DNA of 9,110 nucleotides from Actinomycetota bacterium (lineage in GTDB: Bacteria; Actinomycetota; Actinomycetes; Nanopelagicales; Nanopelagicaceae), in contig JAQCGQ010000023.1 in the NCBI GenBank assembly GCA_027730465.1, forward strand, positions 1 through 9,110. Direction: 5' to 3'. The position numbers were made by a program, and so were the translations under genes. Numbering within the stretch: position 1 is the first letter of the stretch; each line of letters begins with the position of its first letter. Below, piece by piece: positions 6,233 to 9,110 of the stretch. A model generated the notes under the pieces. That model ran no database searches and was not told the origin of the DNA. It saw only the letters and a program-made list of their open reading frames with translations.

Positions 6233-7582
6233 CTAAACCTGCGCTTTCACAGCTTGCGCAAATAGCTGTCCGCGCTGTGTGTATGAATCAAATTGATCCA
6301 TTGAGGCACATGCCGGTGCCAATAAAACAGTATCGCCAGGTTGGGCTAATTTGATCGCAGCGGCTACCACATCATTCATTAAAGATTTAGCATCACCCGT
6401 CTGATCAACTCTTACAACCTCAACCTTAGGTGAGTGTTCTTCTATTGCTTTTGCAATTAATTCACGATCTTGTCCGATTAAAATTACGGCTTTAATTCTA
6501 GATGCACATTTTTTAACTATTTCACTCATACTTGCACCCTTTGCTAGCCCACCAGCAATCCAAATTACTTTAAAGTTTGAAAGTAATGATGCTGTAGCCG
6601 CATGTGGATTAGTTGCTTTTGAATCATCGATCCAATTAATCTCATTCTTATTAATTACTAATTCCATACGATGATGATCAGGTGAAAAATTTTTTAACCC
6701 AACTTTAATATCCTCATATTTAATACCAATTGATAGCGCAAGTGCTGCTGCAGCTAGGGCATTTAATACATTATGTGGAACAGTTGGTGTTATATCTACT
6801 AGTTCAGCTATCTCATTTGCTTGGCTAGGTGAAGCAGAGAATGCACGATCAATTAAAAGATTCTCAACCACCCCAAGCTCACCTGCATTTGGAGTATCCA
6901 GTGAAAACCACGTAATTAAATCACTAGAAGTTCTACGAGATAATTCCGCATCAGACTTATTTATTATCATCTTATTTGAATGGTTAAGTAGCTTTAGCTT
7001 TGCTTGGGCATAAGCCTGAAAACTACCGTGCCAATCGATATGATCTTCTGCAATGTTAAGAATTGCAACAGATTGATACTGCGGCAAATTACTCCAATGG
7101 ATCTGAAATGATGAAAGTTCAATTGCAAGATAATCTGATGGTTTTTTAGCGCAAACTGATGCAATCACAGTTTCTCCAACGTTACCGCATGCTACGCCGT
7201 TAACTTTTGCTGCCTTAAAAATAGACTCAACCATTTTAATTGTTGTGGTTTTGCCATTAGTGCCAGTTAGTGCAATCCACTTTTGCGAAGGGGCAAGTAC
7301 TTGTTTGACCTGCCAAGCAAAATCAATCTCACCTAAGATCTCAACTCCACCTGATCTAAGCTTGCTAATCACCGGGTGATCATCTCTCCAACCAGGAGAA
7401 ATAATTGCTAATTCAACTCCATCTGGAATTTGATTTACGACATCTTCACCAGTTTTTACTTTTTCATCAAAAAGTTTGGAATTAGCACCGAAATTAACTA
7501 AGGCAACCTGGCAAGCCCTACCAGTAACACCAGCCCCGATAACTAAACAGTTTTTTCCCTTAAGTGACTGAACAAAGTTCAT
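6233..7582 (-). CDS. murD: UDP-N-acetylmuramoyl-L-alanine--D-glutamate ligase MurD
   Basis: MurD is a cytoplasmic ligase that uses ATP to add D-Glu to UDP-MurNAc-L-Ala. From the chosen start it has 449 residues, normal for the family. The N-terminal domain has GAGVTG (16-21) and ISPG (61-64). The ATPase domain has the P-loop GTNGKTT (107-113), ELSSFQ (155-160), NIAEDHIDWHGS (176-187) and PHNVLNA (269-275). The C-terminal domain has HHRME (303-307), DDSKATNPHA (319-328), GGLAKG (344-349) and LLAPACASMDQFDSYTQRG (420-438). The last two motifs are specific to MurD among Mur ligases. I chose ATG 7582-7580, which shares one base with the mraY stop (TGATG) and gives MNFVQSLKGK. An in-frame ATG at 7597 would add five residues but lies inside mraY; neither has a good ribosome binding site. 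Confidence 0.97.
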   Translation of the reverse strand: MNFVQSLKGKNCLVIGAGVTGRACQVALVNFGANSKLFDEKVKTGEDVVNQIPDGVELAIISPGWRDDHPVISKLRSGGVEILGEIDFAWQVKQVLAPSQKWIALTGTNGKTTTIKMVESIFKAAKVNGVACGNVGETVIASVCAKKPSDYLAIELSSFQIHWSNLPQYQSVAILNIAEDHIDWHGSFQAYAQAKLKLLNHSNKMIINKSDAELSRRTSSDLITWFSLDTPNAGELGVVENLLIDRAFSASPSQANEIAELVDITPTVPHNVLNALAAAALALSIGIKYEDIKVGLKNFSPDHHRMELVINKNEINWIDDSKATNPHAATASLLSNFKVIWIAGGLAKGASMSEIVKKCASRIKAVILIGQDRELIAKAIEEHSPKVEVVRVDQTGDAKSLMNDVVAAAIKLAQPGDTVLLAPACASMDQFDSYTQRGQLFAQAVKAQV

Positions 7583-8640
7583 CAAGATACAACCCATTGG
7601 GCATAAAACAGGCCTAACCCTGCTGCAACCCCAAGGCTAGAGATAATCCAGAATCTAATAACAATTGTTACTTCACCCCAGCCGATTAATTCGAAATGAT
7701 GTTGTAAGGGAGCCATCTTAAATATCCGCTTACCGCCAGTAATTTTAAAATATGCAACTTGAATAATTACTGAGGATGTTATTAATACAAAAATAAATCC
7801 AAGAACAACTAGTAATAATTGAATTCTAAGTGTTATTGCTAATCCCGCAAGAGCTCCACCTAATGCTAATGAACCAACATCTCCCATAAAAACCTTTGCA
7901 GGTGAGGCGTTCCACCATAAAAAGCCACCACACGCACCAGCAAGTGCTGCTGCAAGGACTGCTAAATCAAGTGGATCACGAACTTCATAACATTTAAGAC
8001 CAGGTGAGACAGCGCAGCTTTGTCCAAACTCCCAAACACCGATCAAAATAAATGCTGTAAAAACCATAACTGCTGCGCCAGTGGCTAATCCATCTAGGCC
8101 ATCAGTTAAATTAACCCCATTACTTGTCCCTAACACCATTAAAATTACCCAAACAATTACTAAAACAAGCCCCATCTTGATTGAAGTATCGCGAACTATT
8201 GAAAGATAAGAAGATATTGGCGTTAATCCGCTTTCATCAGGAAATTGCAAACATACATAGGCAAAGCCACCGGCGACAACTGCTTGGCCAAATAGCTTTT
8301 GCTTAGCGTTTAGTCCAAGTGACTTTTGTTTTGCCACTTTAAGATAATCATCTATAAAGCCAACTACACCTAAACCAATTATTAAAGCAATTACCAAAAG
8401 AGCTGATATGGTAATCGCAACACCAGTAATTAGATGGCTAAGTCCGTATCCAACTACCACTGCCACTATTAATACCAGTCCTCCCATGGTGGGGGTACCG
8501 CGCTTAACCTGATGAGAAGTAGGTCCATCATCTCTAATAATTTGTCCATAGCCCTTTTTAGAAAGTAATTTAATTAGTAATGGAGTTGCAAAAAAAGCAA
8601 AGATGGAAGCAATTGCACCAGAAAGCAATATTCCTCTCAT
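7582..8640 (-). CDS. mraY: Phospho-N-acetylmuramoyl-pentapeptide transferase MraY
   Basis: MraY is the integral membrane enzyme that transfers phospho-MurNAc-pentapeptide from UDP to undecaprenyl phosphate, making lipid I. From the chosen start it has 352 residues and about ten membrane segments. Motifs are GPTSHQVKRGTPTMGG (39-54), FIDDYLK (95-101) with Asp97 and Asp98, NLTDGLDGLA (177-186), NASPAKVFMGDVGSLALGG (244-262) with Asp254, and APLQHHFELIGW (310-321). The last motif is usually written HHH; here the first position is Gln313. An extracytoplasmic loop (about 204-227) carries two cysteines, Cys209 and Cys217. The start at ATG 8640-8638 is chosen because GGAGG precedes it by 6 bases, it overlaps the murF stop as ATGA, and MRGILLSGAIA resembles known MraY N-termini. 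An in-frame ATG at 8658 is disfavoured. Confidence 0.97.
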   Translation of the reverse strand: MRGILLSGAIASIFAFFATPLLIKLLSKKGYGQIIRDDGPTSHQVKRGTPTMGGLVLIVAVVVGYGLSHLITGVAITISALLVIALIIGLGVVGFIDDYLKVAKQKSLGLNAKQKLFGQAVVAGGFAYVCLQFPDESGLTPISSYLSIVRDTSIKMGLVLVIVWVILMVLGTSNGVNLTDGLDGLATGAAVMVFTAFILIGVWEFGQSCAVSPGLKCYEVRDPLDLAVLAAALAGACGGFLWWNASPAKVFMGDVGSLALGGALAGLAITLRIQLLLVVLGFIFVLITSSVIIQVAYFKITGGKRIFKMAPLQHHFELIGWGEVTIVIRFWIISSLGVAAGLGLFYAQWVVS

Positions 8641-9110
8641 TCTTGTCCTCCACTCCATTTATGGGTAATTAAATCTGCCATATCCTCGAATTTTTCAGAT
8701 CGTGATGCTTTTAGTAAAACTACATCTCCATGTGAAAAATTACTGACTAACTCTAAAACAGCATCTGTATTTGGGCACTGATGCACCACCATATTTTCCA
8801 GATTTGATTCATTTTTAGAGAGTTTATAGAGGTCAGTGCCCACGCTTAGCAGGTGATCAACCCCAATTTCTTGGGAATACATCACTATTTGTTTGTGTGC
8901 CTCTATTTCAGCACTACCTAGTTCATGCATTTTTCCAAGAATTGCCCAAGATAACCCACCACTTTCCTGACTTAGTAAAACTAAAGTTTTAATGGCAGCT
9001 TTCATACTCTCAGGATTTGCGTTGTAATAGTCATTAATAATTTTTAGGCCGTTAAGTTCTTCAATCTGCATTCGCCACTTACTATCAGGGTTTGTAGTTG
9101 TAATGCCAAC
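8637..9110 (-). CDS. murF: UDP-MurNAc-tripeptide--D-alanyl-D-alanine ligase MurF, 3' part, cut by window edge
   Basis: MurF adds the D-Ala-D-Ala dipeptide to UDP-MurNAc-tripeptide, finishing the cytoplasmic precursor. Only the last 157 codons are here. The frame is open to the window edge, and the in-frame ATG at 9071 is an internal Met, because the conserved SKWRM segment reads straight through it. Visible C-terminal domain motifs are SKWRM (10-14 of the visible part), INDYYNANPESMKAA, AILGKMHELG and GDVVLLKASRSEKFEDMA. NDYYNANP with SM is typical of MurF and separates it from MurE. The TGA stop overlaps the mraY ATG by four bases. The catalytic ATPase domain lies beyond the window, so its integrity cannot be judged. 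Confidence 0.95.
   Translation of the reverse strand, partial: VGITTTNPDSKWRMQIEELNGLKIINDYYNANPESMKAAIKTLVLLSQESGGLSWAILGKMHELGSAEIEAHKQIVMYSQEIGVDHLLSVGTDLYKLSKNESNLENMVVHQCPNTDAVLELVSNFSHGDVVLLKASRSEKFEDMADLITHKWSGGQE
8647..8651 (-). promoter_or_regulatory. Ribosome binding site of mraY
   Basis: GGAGG lies 6 bases before ATG 8640-8638, ideal spacing, inside the last codons of murF. It decides the mraY start in favour of 8640 over the upstream in-frame ATG at 8658, which the GGAGG follows rather than precedes. Confidence 0.8.

Noticed and set aside
7583..7597. Longer murD start at ATG 7597
   Set aside because: It has no ribosome binding site and extends into mraY; the TGATG junction at 7580-7584 is a simpler coupled start.
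8641..8658. Longer mraY start at ATG 8658
   Set aside because: It would add MEWRTR, hydrophilic and unlike MraY N-termini, and the strong GGAGG lies downstream of it, placed for ATG 8640.
8637..9071. A short independent gene starting at ATG 9071
   Set aside because: The frame is open upstream to the window edge and the Met is part of the conserved SKWRM segment of MurF.
1..9110. A novel defence, mobile or biosynthetic system
   Set aside because: Every coding base belongs to a known dcw gene with intact motifs in conserved order. There are no foreign-looking genes, repeats of an array type, integrase or tRNA junctions.

Overview
The window is a contiguous minus-strand piece of the division and cell wall (dcw) gene cluster of a low-GC actinobacterium. 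Reading in the direction of transcription (high to low coordinates) the order is murF (3' end only), mraY, murD, ftsW, murG, murC, ftsQ, ftsZ, pgeF (5' part only). There is no gene on the plus strand that I can support. I see no RNA gene, mobile element, CRISPR array or origin.

The organism is inferred from gene order and protein sequence. murC is followed directly by ftsQ and ftsZ, with no murB, ddl or ftsA between them, and the YfiH/PgeF gene follows ftsZ. That is the usual actinobacterial layout. The FtsZ N-terminus and the FtsZ C-terminal peptide (DIPDFMR) also look actinobacterial. Base composition is only about 40% G+C by eye. Together with the tight packing (ATGA overlaps, 1-9 base gaps) this suggests a streamlined freshwater actinobacterium of the acI/Nanopelagicales kind (Planktophila, Nanopelagicus). 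The lineage call is an inference; a 16S or whole-genome comparison would settle it.

The genes act in one pathway. MurC and MurD add L-Ala and D-Glu to UDP-MurNAc, and MurF completes the pentapeptide with D-Ala-D-Ala. MraY moves the product to undecaprenyl phosphate (lipid I), and MurG adds GlcNAc (lipid II). FtsW polymerises lipid II at the septum. FtsQ is the membrane scaffold of the divisome and FtsZ forms the cytokinetic ring. PgeF is thought to clear wrongly built peptidoglycan precursors.

The only non-coding stretch of any size is the 190-base gap between ftsQ and ftsZ. It is very AT-rich in its ftsQ-proximal half. It holds two candidate promoters, a 21-base near-perfect inverted repeat close to the ftsZ start, a 9-base-period direct repeat and several short palindromes. 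This is the part most worth a second look. Otherwise the window is an ordinary, intact housekeeping locus, and I found no credible sign of an undescribed system.
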